Translations under genes and position numbers: made by a program
NCBI GenBank assembly: GCA_016206085.1
Contig: JACQSF010000008.1
Coordinates: 1 to 46,762, forward strand
Direction: 5' to 3'
From: Candidatus Uhrbacteria bacterium
Lineage (GTDB): Bacteria > Patescibacteriota > Patescibacteriia > UBA9934 > GWF2-40-263
Length of the DNA: 46,762 bases
The notes under the pieces: model-generated
What the model saw: the letters and a program-made list of their open reading frames with translations, nothing else
The model's database searches: none
Told to the model about the DNA's origin: nothing
Shown here: piece after piece, positions 16,109-25,853 of the stretch
Numbering within the stretch: the first letter of the stretch is position 1
How the letters are laid out: each line of letters starts with the position of its first letter

Positions 16109-17835
16109 AACGTTGGGTGGTTCAGGAACCAGTATCGCATGACATTCAACGTCAGTTTCCTGAATTCGACGGCATTATTTTACAGTTGCTTTGGAATCGG
16201 GGTTTGCGAACGCAGGAGGACATGGATATTTTTTTGGGACCAGATTGGAGCCGGGATACGTACACGCCGGAGCTCTTCATGAACATGAAACAGGCGGTGA
16301 GCCGCGTGTTTCAGGCTCTCGAGAAAAAAGAGGTCATCACGATTCATGGAGACTATGATGCAGACGGGATCTGTGGGACGGCCGTACTCGTGACGACGCT
16401 CAGAGAACTTTGTCGAACTCTGTCTTTTGATGAACGCAAAGTCACTTCGTACATTCCCCATCGAGAAAAAGAAGGCTATGGGGTATCTATAGAGACGATC
16501 GAACATCTGCATGCGCATGAGCAGACCAAGCTTATGATCACGGTTGATTGCGGCATCTCCAACAAGCCAGCCATTGATCGAGGTCAGAAGTTGGGAATCG
16601 ACACGATCGTCTGTGATCATCACACCATGCCAGCAGAGCTTCCAACGTCGGCGATCCTGATCCACCCGCTCGTGCCCGGCGAGACGTTTCCAAATAAACA
16701 GTTGTGCGGGACTGGCGTGGCGTTCAAGCTTGCCAGCGCGCTCATCCATGAGGCACGTCTGCGTGGAGCCGAGTTCCCCGAAGGGCATGAGAAGTGGCTT
16801 CTTGATCTTGTTGCGATTGCAACTGTCACAGATGTCATGCCGCTTGCGGGAGAGAATCGCGTGCTGGAAAAGTATGGCTTACTTGTCCTCAACAAAACAC
16901 GGCGCAGAGGCATTCAGAAACTTCTCGACGTCGCTGGTTCGACGTTGGGACAACTCGACACGGTTTCCATTGGGTTCCAGATTGGGCCACGATTGAACGC
17001 CGCCGGTCGCATGACGCACGCCAACGAAGCGCTGAATCTTCTTATTGAGGAAGATGATCTTGGCGCGACTACCCTTGCTTTGCGTCTTCATGAGCTCAAC
17101 ATAGAACGACAAAAGGCGTCACAGCTCATGTACGAACAAGCCAAGAGGCAAGTCGGCGAAGCTGTGGGTGAATCACTTATCGTCGCCTATCAAGATGGAT
17201 GGGGAGCAGGACTTGTTGGACTTGTCGCGGGAAAGCTTGTGAATGAGTATGGACGTCCTGTGCTCGTCGTAGGTAAGGACGGAGAAAAATTCGTGGGCTC
17301 GGGTCGGAGCATCGAAGGATTTGATGTGACGAAAGCGCTGCACCATGCCTCTGAGTATCTGGATAAGTTTGGTGGTCATCCACAAGCGTGCGGATTTTCT
17401 GTCACCGGAGAGGAACGATTCCATAAAGCGATCGCCATGATGAAAGCATACGCGTCTGCGGAGCTGAAGCCTGAGAATCTCGAGCCGCGGCTCCAGATTG
17501 ATGCAGAGATTTTGCTTGGTGACATCGGCTGGGAGCTCTTCGATACTCTGCAAGCGTTTCAACCGTTTGGGACAGGAAATCCTCTTCCCGTATTTGTTTC
17601 GCGTGGTGTGCGTGTAGCGTCTTGTTCTGCCGTCGGGAAGGAAGGTGGACATCTTAAACTGCGACTTCAATCGCAAACTGGTAAACTGGTGGAAGGAATT
17701 GGATTTGGATTTGGTGACTGGGCAGAGAAGCTATCACTCGGTCAATCGGTTGATGTCGTCTACGAGATTCAGGTGAACGAATGGAATGGAAACCGTCAGT
17801 TGCAGATACGAATCGTCGACTTACAACAGAACTAA
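16105..17835 (+). CDS. recJ: Single-stranded-DNA-specific exonuclease
   Basis: GDYDADGICGTAVL, ITVDCGISN, VCDHHTMP, GTGVAFKLASAL, GPRLNAAGRMTHA. Confidence 0.94.
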   Translation: MKRWVVQEPVSHDIQRQFPEFDGIILQLLWNRGLRTQEDMDIFLGPDWSRDTYTPELFMNMKQAVSRVFQALEKKEVITIHGDYDADGICGTAVLVTTLRELCRTLSFDERKVTSYIPHREKEGYGVSIETIEHLHAHEQTKLMITVDCGISNKPAIDRGQKLGIDTIVCDHHTMPAELPTSAILIHPLVPGETFPNKQLCGTGVAFKLASALIHEARLRGAEFPEGHEKWLLDLVAIATVTDVMPLAGENRVLEKYGLLVLNKTRRRGIQKLLDVAGSTLGQLDTVSIGFQIGPRLNAAGRMTHANEALNLLIEEDDLGATTLALRLHELNIERQKASQLMYEQAKRQVGEAVGESLIVAYQDGWGAGLVGLVAGKLVNEYGRPVLVVGKDGEKFVGSGRSIEGFDVTKALHHASEYLDKFGGHPQACGFSVTGEERFHKAIAMMKAYASAELKPENLEPRLQIDAEILLGDIGWELFDTLQAFQPFGTGNPLPVFVSRGVRVASCSAVGKEGGHLKLRLQSQTGKLVEGIGFGFGDWAEKLSLGQSVDVVYEIQVNEWNGNRQLQIRIVDLQQN

Positions 17836-17838
17836 CGT

Positions 17839-18243
17839 ATGCACGTACACATTTATACAGATGGTGGGGCGCGGGGGAATCCGGGACCAGCCGCCAGTGG
17901 CGCCGTGATCAAGGACACAGACGGAAAGCTTCTCGCCAACGTCATGAAGTATCTTGGAAAAACCACGAACAATCAGGCGGAGTACACGGCGATTATTATT
18001 GGGCTTGAACGCGCAAGCAAGCTGGGCGCCACGCAGGTTTCACTTTTTATGGATTCGGAGCTCGCCACCAAACAACTTACAGGAGAGTATCGTGTGAAGG
18101 ACCCAGAGATTGCAAAGCGATTCCTCGAAGTCAAGAATTTGCTACACAAGTTTGATCGCGTGACGTTCACCCATGTGCGCCGTGAGAAAAATAAAGAGGC
18201 AGACGCCCTCGTGAATAAGTGTTTAGATGAACAAGGATGCTAG
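17839..18243 (+). CDS. Ribonuclease HI family protein
   Basis: IYTDGGARGNPGPAASGAVI, TNNQAEYTAIIIGLE, FMDSELATKQLTGEYRVK, VRREKNKEADALVNK. Confidence 0.93.
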   Translation: MHVHIYTDGGARGNPGPAASGAVIKDTDGKLLANVMKYLGKTTNNQAEYTAIIIGLERASKLGATQVSLFMDSELATKQLTGEYRVKDPEIAKRFLEVKNLLHKFDRVTFTHVRREKNKEADALVNKCLDEQGC

Positions 18244-18342
18244 TCAGGTGAAGCTGTAGATTTGTTCTCGACGACGGAGCCGGTCGGCGCTAGACAACGA
18301 GCCTCCACCATCGTCGATCACAAATCTACAGCTTCACTGACT
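18242..18342. repeat. Long imperfect hairpin between rnhA-like and pilM
   Basis: agtcaggtgaagctgtagatttgt / acaaatctacagcttcactgact (1-nt bulge), extended by tctcgacgacgg / ccatcgtcgatc. Confidence 0.88.
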
Positions 18343-18363
18343 GTGCTATACTAGAGGTATCGT

Positions 18364-19479
18364 ATGGGTTTGTTCGGTCATAAACAGCCAAAAAGTTTTT
18401 TGGGGGTCGACATCGGCGCTAGTAGTATTAAAGTGATCGAGTTTGAAGCAAGGAAAGGTCGTCCCATGCTCATGACCTACGGATATGCTGAGATTCCCGT
18501 GGAGGAAGCCGGGGAGTCGTTATTTGATCAACCAAAGCGAACAGGAGAACTCCTCGCTCATATCTGTAAAGAGGCGGGAACGAAATCAACGTCGGCGATG
18601 GCGGCTCTTCCAACCTCGCACGTCTTTGCGGCGATTCTCTCCATGCCTGATGGAAAAGACGCACGCGTGCGACAGGCTGCGGTGGACGCGGAAGTCGTCA
18701 AGCTCGCTCCGCTCCCTCTTTCGGAGATGATTATTCAGACGACATATTTAGATGAGGAGCAGAAGGCTCAGAAGGGAAAGAAGGGCGAAAAGGAAAAACA
18801 AGCAGAACCACAAAAAAAAGAAAAGCAGTTTCGTGCGATGGTGACGGGTTCAGCCAAAACGTTTATTCAGAAGTACATTGAGATTTTCAAGGGAGCAAAA
18901 TTGAATCTGCAAGCGATCGATACAGAATCTCTTGCCTTGGTGCGGGCGCTTGTCGGAAAAGACAAAGGAGCCATCATGGTCATTGATATCGGTTCACAAC
19001 GGACGACGCTCATGGTTGTTGAAAAAGGCATTCCGTTCGTCTCCCGGTCCATTCAGTTGGGCGGCGATACCGTGACGCGTGCGATCATGCAACAAATGAG
19101 TCTCTCGCAGGAGGATGCGGAACGTCTCAAGCGAGATTTGGGCACGGCCTCTCCTGCGGGGTCTGGCCTTGCGGGTGGACTTCCAAAGGTTCTTGAGGCG
19201 TTGATGTTGCCGCTCGTAAACGAAATCACGTTTGCTTTTCAGCTTTACGCGGGCATGGAGTTGGCCATTATCAAGAAGGTTGAAAAGATCATTGTGACAG
19301 GGGGCTCTTCGCATCTTCCTCGTGTTCCTGAGTACCTTGCCGAAACCCTGAACATGAATGTGTATCGTGGGGATCCCTGGGCGCGCGTTCTTTTCCCGCA
19401 GGATTTAACGAGTGTCTTGGAGGAGATCGGTCCACGTATGAGTGTCGCCATTGGACTGGCCATGCGAGAAATGGAGTAG
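18364..19479 (+). CDS. pilM: Type IV pilus assembly protein PilM
   Basis: FLGVDIGASSIKVIEFE, VIDIGSQRTTLMVVEKGIPFVSRSIQLGGDTVTRAI, IIVTGGSSHLPRVPEYLA. Confidence 0.93.
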   Translation: MGLFGHKQPKSFLGVDIGASSIKVIEFEARKGRPMLMTYGYAEIPVEEAGESLFDQPKRTGELLAHICKEAGTKSTSAMAALPTSHVFAAILSMPDGKDARVRQAAVDAEVVKLAPLPLSEMIIQTTYLDEEQKAQKGKKGEKEKQAEPQKKEKQFRAMVTGSAKTFIQKYIEIFKGAKLNLQAIDTESLALVRALVGKDKGAIMVIDIGSQRTTLMVVEKGIPFVSRSIQLGGDTVTRAIMQQMSLSQEDAERLKRDLGTASPAGSGLAGGLPKVLEALMLPLVNEITFAFQLYAGMELAIIKKVEKIIVTGGSSHLPRVPEYLAETLNMNVYRGDPWARVLFPQDLTSVLEEIGPRMSVAIGLAMREME

Positions 19480-19480
19480 T

Positions 19481-19864
19481 ATGGTGAAAAAGACGTTACT
19501 CATGATTGATCAGGATGCGTACTACGCGGGGATTTATGCCAATCGTTTCGAGGCGGCTGGGTGGAAGGTCTGGGTGGAAGATACGATCACGAACGCTCGA
19601 AAGCGACTGAAGCGAAGCGTCCCTGATGTAGTGATTATCGACTTGGATCCTCTGGATGATGCCCTGGCGTTTCTTGTAGCCCTTCGGGCAGACCCCAGAA
19701 GTGCCGCGACCGTACAGGTTGCACTTACACAGCTTGGAGATCGCAAGACGATGCTTGCCGCGCTTGAAGCAGGAGTCGACAGCTATCTTTTGAAGGGACA
19801 TTTTGTCCCTTCGGAGGCCGTCAAAAAAGTTAAACGTCTTTTAGAAGAGAACATATCTTTATGA
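19481..19864 (+). CDS. Response regulator receiver-domain protein
   Basis: LLMIDQDAYYAGIYANRFEAAGWKV...PDVVIIDLD...ALEAGVDSYLLKG. Confidence 0.85.
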   Translation: MVKKTLLMIDQDAYYAGIYANRFEAAGWKVWVEDTITNARKRLKRSVPDVVIIDLDPLDDALAFLVALRADPRSAATVQVALTQLGDRKTMLAALEAGVDSYLLKGHFVPSEAVKKVKRLLEENISL

Positions 19865-20364
19865 AAACACAGAAGGGATTTACCCTCGTTGAGCTTCTCG
19901 TCGTCATCGCGATCATTGCGCTTGTCGTGGTATTCGCGGCTCTTGCCGTCAACGCCGCACGCGCAAAGGAGCGAGATGCTTCCCGGCTTGCGAACGTTCG
20001 CATCGTGCAGTCTTCCCTCGAAGATTACTTTAATGAAACCAATGCGTATCCGGATGGAGAGCTCCTTCCCTTGGGAGATGTTGCGCACAGCACATGCCTT
20101 GGTTCAGGCGGGTTTGCCGGTGATTGTTCGACCGCTGAATCCATGTTCTTACGCATCGTCCCTGGGACGTATGAGGATGGACTCGAAGGTCTTGTCACGT
20201 GTGGAGAGCCTTCTCGTCGAGCATTTTGTTATACCGTGCTCAACGGGGGGGAGTCTTATGTGATCCATTTTGAACTCGAGAACGCCCTTGCCCCAGTCGG
20301 ATTGCAGGCCGGGGTAAATTGTGCGACCCCAGAGGGAATGGAAGCCGGAATTTGCGCCGAATAA
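19861..20364 (+). CDS. Type IV pilin-like / prepilin-type N-terminal cleavage protein
   Basis: MKTQKGFTLVELLVVIAIIALVVVFAALAVNAARAKERDA. Confidence 0.92.
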   Translation: MKTQKGFTLVELLVVIAIIALVVVFAALAVNAARAKERDASRLANVRIVQSSLEDYFNETNAYPDGELLPLGDVAHSTCLGSGGFAGDCSTAESMFLRIVPGTYEDGLEGLVTCGEPSRRAFCYTVLNGGESYVIHFELENALAPVGLQAGVNCATPEGMEAGICAE

Positions 20365-20369
20365 TGGAA

Positions 20370-20403
20370 AGAAAAAAACGATGCTCGGTGCATCGTTTTT
20401 TGG
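20370..20403 (+). terminator. Rho-independent terminator after the pilin
   Basis: aaaaaaacgatgctcggtgcatcgtttttt. Confidence 0.85.
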
Positions 20404-20417
20404 TATAATCTCTTGGT

Positions 20418-21206
20418 ATGTTTTGGATCTCATTGCTGGTCTTTGTTGTTGGAACTTGTATCGGGAGCTTTTTGAACGTGGCGATTTTCCGTACGCATGA
20501 GGGCGAATCGATGGTGACGGGGCGGTCCAAGTGCCGTTCATGCGAGTTCCCGATTGGTGTGCATGATCTTGTTCCTGTTTTGAGTTACCTGCGCCTGAGA
20601 GGACGTTGTCGATCCTGTAAGTCGGTTATCTCATGGCAGTACCCGGCGGTGGAGATTGTGACGGGGTTTTTGTTTGTCTTGTGTTACTTGATTGTCGCGA
20701 CTCAAGGCGCCGATAACCTGGGGCTTTTATTCATGATGATGTATGTCTTGCGATACTGGGTGTTCGTCGCCTACCTTGTCATCATTTTTGTCTACGACTT
20801 GAGACACATGCTCATCATCGACCGATTCACAATCCCTGCGATGATCTTCGCGGTGATCATGAACCTTTGGTTGGGAACGGTGCCAGCGTGGTCGGTGCTC
20901 GTAGGTGGTCTCGTGCTCGCGAGCTTTTTCTGGGTTCAGTTTCTGGTTTCGAGGGGAACATGGGTGGGCGGCGGCGATATCCGCATGGGGGCGCTTATAG
21001 GGTTCATGCTGGGACTGGAGCATGGCCTGGTCGCGCTGTTTATTGCCTACGTGCTGGGCGCGATTGTTGGAGTCGCCATGATGACCAGCGGGAAAGCTAC
21101 ACGCAAGACACCGGTCCCATTTGGAAGTTTCCTCGCGGTGGCGACCGTGGTCGTCTTGTTTGTCGGCCAACCACTTATTGATTGGTACCTAGGGTTGTTT
21201 TTATGA
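20418..21206 (+). CDS. pilD: Prepilin peptidase (A24 family)
   Basis: GSFLNVAIFR, CRSCEFPIGVHDLVPVLSYLRLRGRCRSCK, FVYDLRHMLIID, GGGDIRMGALIG. Confidence 0.93.
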   Translation: MFWISLLVFVVGTCIGSFLNVAIFRTHEGESMVTGRSKCRSCEFPIGVHDLVPVLSYLRLRGRCRSCKSVISWQYPAVEIVTGFLFVLCYLIVATQGADNLGLLFMMMYVLRYWVFVAYLVIIFVYDLRHMLIIDRFTIPAMIFAVIMNLWLGTVPAWSVLVGGLVLASFFWVQFLVSRGTWVGGGDIRMGALIGFMLGLEHGLVALFIAYVLGAIVGVAMMTSGKATRKTPVPFGSFLAVATVVVLFVGQPLIDWYLGLFL

Positions 21207-23260
21207 CAAAGAGTGAAGCCAAAGAGCGCATCGAGAAGCTCAAGGAAGTTATTGCCGAGCATCGCTATAACTATCACGTTCTGGATAAGGCGACGATTTC
21301 GGATGCGGCGCTGGATAGTCTCAAACACGAACTGTACAAGCTCGAGCAGGAATACCCTGATCTCATTACGTCCGACTCGCCCACTCAGCGCATGGGTGGG
21401 AAGCCGCTCCCTAAGTTTGAGAAGATCACGCACACGCGTCCGATGCTTTCGATGGAGGATGTCTTTACGCGTGAGGAGTTTGAAGCGTGGGTTGCTCGCA
21501 TTCGGAAACTTTCCACCTACCCACCTACCCACCTACCCACCTACTTTTGCATGCCAAAACTCGATGGCCTCGCTGTGTCTCTTGTGTACAAGAACGGACT
21601 CCTTGAAACCGCCGCGACACGCGGCGACGGAAAGATCGGCGAGGACGTCACTCAGAATGTGAAAACGGTTGAGTCGGTGCCGCTGAGGCTTCGACCCATA
21701 ACCACCCCCAACCCCTCCTTCCACCTTCGCCAAGGCTTCGGTGGACAAGTAAAAAGGACGGGGGTTCCGGAATATGTTGAGGTGCGGGGAGAGGTCTATT
21801 TTCCTGTGAAGGCTTTTGAGCAAATGAACAAAGAGCTCGAGCGCGAGGGGAAACCCACATTTGCAAATCCTCGTAACACAGCTGCTGGTTCGGTGCGACA
21901 GCTGGATTCCTCGATCACGGCCTCGCGTGGTCTTGCATTCGTCGCATGGGATCTCGACGCAGACTTTGGTCAGGAGACGATGGAGGAGGAGTGGGTAATT
22001 CTCGAGAGTCTCGGGTTTCGACCCGCGCCTGGGTCTAAGCGATTCGATTCGGCGACGGCGATCGAGGAACATTGGAAATGGTTACAGGAGAAACGTGAGA
22101 AGCTCGGCTATTGGGTGGACGGCATGGTCGTACGAGTGAATGAGAATTCCGTCTATGAGAAACTCGGAGTGGTCGGCAAGACACCACGTGGGCTAGTTGC
22201 CTGGAAGTTTCCCGCCGAAGAAGCAACCACAAAAGTGAAAGAGATTCAGTGGACCGTTGGACGCACGGGAGCACTTACACCTGTGGCAGTGGTGGAACCG
22301 ACGTGGATAGGCGGCACGACCGTTCAGCATGCGAGTCTCCATAATATCGACGAGATTGAGCGTCTCGACGTGCGCGAAGGCGATACCGTGATCCTCTACA
22401 AGGCGGGGGATATTATTCCCAAGATTAAGGAAGTCATCGGGAAGTTGCGACCCAGCGGTACGCACAAGACGAAGCCCCCAGCGGAATGTCCCGTGTGTGG
22501 CTCCAAGGTTGAGCGCCGTGAGGATGAAGTCGCTATCTACTGCACGAACTCGAGGTGCTTTATCCAAGATCGTGAAGCCATTCTGCACGCGGCTCGGGCG
22601 TTTGAGATCGACGGGCTTGGCCCACAAACCATCGCTTCACTCCTGGAGAACGGCATGATCTCTAGTCCTGCTGATTTGTTCCTGCTCAAACCAGACGATG
22701 TACTTGGGCTTGAGGGTTTTGCTGAGATCTCCGCAAACAAGATTGTTGAACAGATCCAGACACGCAAGACGATCTCGCTTCCAAATTTCATTCTCGCGCT
22801 AGGTATCCGCAACGTCGGTGAACAGACCACCATCGATCTCGCCAATCATTTTGGCACGCTCGAGAAGGTGATGCGGGCGACGCTTGCTGAGCTTATGGGG
22901 GTCGAGGGGATTGGCGAGGTTGTCGCTAAGAGTGTACGTGGGTATTTCGATCAGGAGCATAACCAGAAACTTGTACAACATTTTCTACACAACGGTGTCC
23001 ATGTACTCGTACAGCAGTACAGGAGAAATGAAACAAAAGCGACTGGCAAAACGTTTGTGATCACAGGTACACTTGAATCGCTGGGTCGCGACGAAGCAAA
23101 GGAAGCGATTCGTCGCGTCGGAGGAAAGGTAGCAGGTTCCGTGAGTAAAAAAACAGACTTCGTGGTTGTGGGGGAGAACCCAGGTTCGAAGTTTGAAGAC
23201 GCGAAGAAGCTTGGAATACCGACCTTGTCGGAGAAGGAATTTCTCGCTAAACTCTCCTAG
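21203..23260 (+). CDS. ligA: NAD-dependent DNA ligase
   Basis: YHVLDKATISDAALDSLKHEL, KLDGLAVSLVY, EVRGEVYF, NPRNTAAGSVRQLD, VGRTGALTPVAVVEP, C-terminal BRCT; carries two unusual insertions. Confidence 0.96.
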   Translation: MTKSEAKERIEKLKEVIAEHRYNYHVLDKATISDAALDSLKHELYKLEQEYPDLITSDSPTQRMGGKPLPKFEKITHTRPMLSMEDVFTREEFEAWVARIRKLSTYPPTHLPTYFCMPKLDGLAVSLVYKNGLLETAATRGDGKIGEDVTQNVKTVESVPLRLRPITTPNPSFHLRQGFGGQVKRTGVPEYVEVRGEVYFPVKAFEQMNKELEREGKPTFANPRNTAAGSVRQLDSSITASRGLAFVAWDLDADFGQETMEEEWVILESLGFRPAPGSKRFDSATAIEEHWKWLQEKREKLGYWVDGMVVRVNENSVYEKLGVVGKTPRGLVAWKFPAEEATTKVKEIQWTVGRTGALTPVAVVEPTWIGGTTVQHASLHNIDEIERLDVREGDTVILYKAGDIIPKIKEVIGKLRPSGTHKTKPPAECPVCGSKVERREDEVAIYCTNSRCFIQDREAILHAARAFEIDGLGPQTIASLLENGMISSPADLFLLKPDDVLGLEGFAEISANKIVEQIQTRKTISLPNFILALGIRNVGEQTTIDLANHFGTLEKVMRATLAELMGVEGIGEVVAKSVRGYFDQEHNQKLVQHFLHNGVHVLVQQYRRNETKATGKTFVITGTLESLGRDEAKEAIRRVGGKVAGSVSKKTDFVVVGENPGSKFEDAKKLGIPTLSEKEFLAKLS
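21513..21544 (+). repeat. 8-bp tandem repeat (CCACCTAC)x4 within ligA
   Basis: Four perfect contiguous copies. Confidence 0.97.
21710..21766. repeat. Palindromic element inserted in frame in ligA
   Basis: CCACC-ttc-GCC-aa-GGC-ttc-GGTGG core flanked by aacccctcctt / aaggacgggggtt; encodes PSFHLRQGFGGQVKRTG-type insert. Confidence 0.75.
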
Positions 23261-23263
23261 TCT

Positions 23264-23569
23264 ATGAAACTTACACGCGAAGAAGTTCTAAAAATTGCCA
23301 AGCTTGCCCGTCTTCACCTGGAGGAAGAGGACATCGCCAAGTACCAAGAGGACCTTGGTTCGATTTTGTCCTACGTCGAGAAGCTGCAGGAACTCAATAC
23401 CGACGACGTTCCCGAGTTCCAACATGCGGCTGGGAGCGTAAATATGTTTCGCGAAGATGTTGTGGAGAATTGTGATCCAGACGTCCGCCGTCGAGCAATT
23501 GACAATTTTGCCTCTCGCGAGGGAGATCTATTAAAAGTGCAGGCCGTTTTTGAGAATCGAACAGAATAG
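23264..23569 (+). CDS. gatC: Asp/Glu-tRNA(Asn/Gln) amidotransferase subunit C
   Basis: LTREEVLKIAKLARLHLEEEDIAKYQEDLGSILSYVEKLQELNTDDVPEFQHA. Confidence 0.94.
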   Translation: MKLTREEVLKIAKLARLHLEEEDIAKYQEDLGSILSYVEKLQELNTDDVPEFQHAAGSVNMFREDVVENCDPDVRRRAIDNFASREGDLLKVQAVFENRTE

Positions 23570-23571
23570 CT

Positions 23572-25020
23572 ATGGACGTATCTACATGGACAATCAAAGA
23601 AGCAGGCGAGAAGCTCGCGAGCGGAGCATTGAGCGCCGAGGCTCTCACACGCAGTTGCTTAGACACCATTGAACAAGGCGACACAGATGTGAAAGCTTTT
23701 TTGAACGTGTCCGAAACGGCTCTCGAGGAAGCTCGTGCCATCGACGTGCGTCGAGCGGCCGGCGAATCACTTGGGTCTCTTGCAGGAATTCCCGTTGGCA
23801 CGAAAGACGTTATTTTAGTTCAAGATTGGGAGACAACAGGCGGATCACGCATTCTCGAAGGATACAACGCGCCGTATGACGCGACCGCCGTCGAGCGTCT
23901 GCGAGCGGCCGGGGCTATTCTGCTTGGTCGGACAAATTGTGATGAATTTGCGATGGGTTCGTCCAATGAGAACTCCCACTATCCTCCAACGACCAACCCT
24001 TGGGACAAGACAAAGGTTCCGGGTGGTTCGAGCGGTGGTTCAGCCGCCGCGGTTGCGGCTGGGTTTGTTCCAGCAGCACTTGGATCTGAAACAGGTGGAT
24101 CGGTTCGGCAGCCCGCTTCGTTGTGTGGCATTGTCGGTCTCAAGCCCACATACGGCCGTGTCTCCCGTTATGGCCTTATGGCTTTGTCTTCAAGCATGGA
24201 TCAGATCGGTCCTCTTGCGCATACCGTTGAGGATGTCGCACTTCTCCTGCAGGCCATTGAGGGACGAGATCCGAAAGACGGAACTTCGGCGGAACTGTCG
24301 AACACCACCATCCCGGCGCTGATTGAAAAAGATGTTAGCGGCATGACTCTGGGTGTGCCGAAAGAATATTTTGCCAGTGGAATGGATTCGCAAGTCGCCG
24401 CTGTGGTGAATGAGGCGATTGCAGAACTTGAGCGTGCGGGCGCCAAGATTCAGGAAATTTCCATGCCGCATTCGGAGTATGCGCTGGCGGCGTACTACAT
24501 CATTCAACCAGCGGAAGCCAGCTCGAACCTTGGACGTTTTGACGGTCTGCGTTATGGCTATCACTCCGGCGGGGAGAATCTGCAAGAAACCTACGAGCGA
24601 ACGCGAGGCGAGGGATTTGGAAAAGAAGTGAAGCGTCGCATCATGCTGGGTTCCTATACGCTCTCGGCCGGTTACTACGATGCGTACTATCGCAAAGCGC
24701 TCAAAGTTCGCACACTGATCAAACGAGATTTCGACGAGGCGTTCAAGAATGTGGATGCGATCGTATGCCCAACGAGTCCGACCGTGGCGTGGAACATCGG
24801 AGAGAAATTTGATGATCCGCTTTCGATGTACCTTGCGGACATCTACACCGTGACCGCCAACCTGGCGACGATTCCAGGGATGTCCGTCCCATGCGGTTTC
24901 GTCGACGGCCTGCCTGTTGGACTTCAGATTCTCGCCAAGCCGTTTGATGAGTACGCACTGTTTAGAATCGGCGCGACGTACCAAGACCGCACGAATTGGC
25001 ACAAGCAATCACCAACATGA
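23572..25020 (+). CDS. gatA: Asp/Glu-tRNA amidotransferase subunit A
   Basis: [80 protein letters not shown]. Confidence 0.96.
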   Translation: MDVSTWTIKEAGEKLASGALSAEALTRSCLDTIEQGDTDVKAFLNVSETALEEARAIDVRRAAGESLGSLAGIPVGTKDVILVQDWETTGGSRILEGYNAPYDATAVERLRAAGAILLGRTNCDEFAMGSSNENSHYPPTTNPWDKTKVPGGSSGGSAAAVAAGFVPAALGSETGGSVRQPASLCGIVGLKPTYGRVSRYGLMALSSSMDQIGPLAHTVEDVALLLQAIEGRDPKDGTSAELSNTTIPALIEKDVSGMTLGVPKEYFASGMDSQVAAVVNEAIAELERAGAKIQEISMPHSEYALAAYYIIQPAEASSNLGRFDGLRYGYHSGGENLQETYERTRGEGFGKEVKRRIMLGSYTLSAGYYDAYYRKALKVRTLIKRDFDEAFKNVDAIVCPTSPTVAWNIGEKFDDPLSMYLADIYTVTANLATIPGMSVPCGFVDGLPVGLQILAKPFDEYALFRIGATYQDRTNWHKQSPT

Positions 25021-25772
25021 TCCCGTACTTCCAACTCACGACTATCCTGTTAGGCCCCGTCACCATCCAGGTGTGGGGTCTTATGGTTGCGTTGGGAATC
25101 TTGGCGGCGACGTGGGTGGCGGCAAAGATGGCAATGCATCGGGGACAAGACCCAAAGATTATTTGGGATCTGAGTGTATGGGTGATCGTCGGTGCGTTCA
25201 TCATGGCACGTGTGTTCATGGTGCTGTACGAGCCGGCGTATTACCTCGCGGATCCAGTCGAGTTCTTTCGCATCTGGCATGGAGGGTTTTCGATCATGGG
25301 AGGATTTCTTGGCGCAATGATTGCGGGAATCTGGTTCCTACGTCGTAAACATGTCGATGTTCACGCGTATGCTGATACAGCGATCTTTGGCCTCCCCGTC
25401 GGAATTTTTATCGGCCGCATTGGCTGCTTCCTCATCCACGATCATCCCGGCACGCTCACCGATTTTGCTCTGGGTGTGAAATATCCTGACGGCGTGCGTC
25501 ACGACCATGGCTTGTATGATTCGATCAATGGCCTCGTGTTGTTCTTGCTCTTTCTCTTACTCGCTCGTCGCGGCGCCAAAACAGGAGCCTATATCGTGGT
25601 GTTCTTGATTTGGTACGGCGTCGTTCGATTTTTGTTAGATTTCCTCCGTGCCACCAACGGTCCCATCGTCGATACTCGGTACTTCTCCCTCACCCCCGCC
25701 CAGTACGCCGCGATCGTCATGGTCGCCGGGGGAGTGTGGCTCTGGAGGAAAAAGTTGTCGAGCAAAGTTTGA
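25017..25772 (+). CDS. lgt: Prolipoprotein diacylglyceryl transferase
   Basis: IWHGGFSIMGGFLGAMIAGIWFLRR, GLPVGIFIGRIGCFLIHDHPGT; start 24996 or 25017. Confidence 0.9.
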   Translation: MIPYFQLTTILLGPVTIQVWGLMVALGILAATWVAAKMAMHRGQDPKIIWDLSVWVIVGAFIMARVFMVLYEPAYYLADPVEFFRIWHGGFSIMGGFLGAMIAGIWFLRRKHVDVHAYADTAIFGLPVGIFIGRIGCFLIHDHPGTLTDFALGVKYPDGVRHDHGLYDSINGLVLFLLFLLLARRGAKTGAYIVVFLIWYGVVRFLLDFLRATNGPIVDTRYFSLTPAQYAAIVMVAGGVWLWRKKLSSKV

Positions 25773-25785
25773 CAAAAGAGCCAAT

Positions 25786-25817
25786 CAAAAATAGCCTGAA
25801 AGACAGGGCTATTTTTA
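25786..25817 (+). terminator. Terminator after lgt
   Basis: aaaaatagcctgaaagacagggctattttt. Confidence 0.85.
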
Positions 25818-25853
25818 TTTATCCACATCATCTAGCCAATTTGATCGCCACCT

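Noticed and set aside
5852-18342. Long hairpins as ordinary Rho-independent terminators
   Set aside because: Arms are far longer and multi-tiered, and at least two (18242-18342, 26617-26689) lack a downstream U-tract; the first may still act as one.
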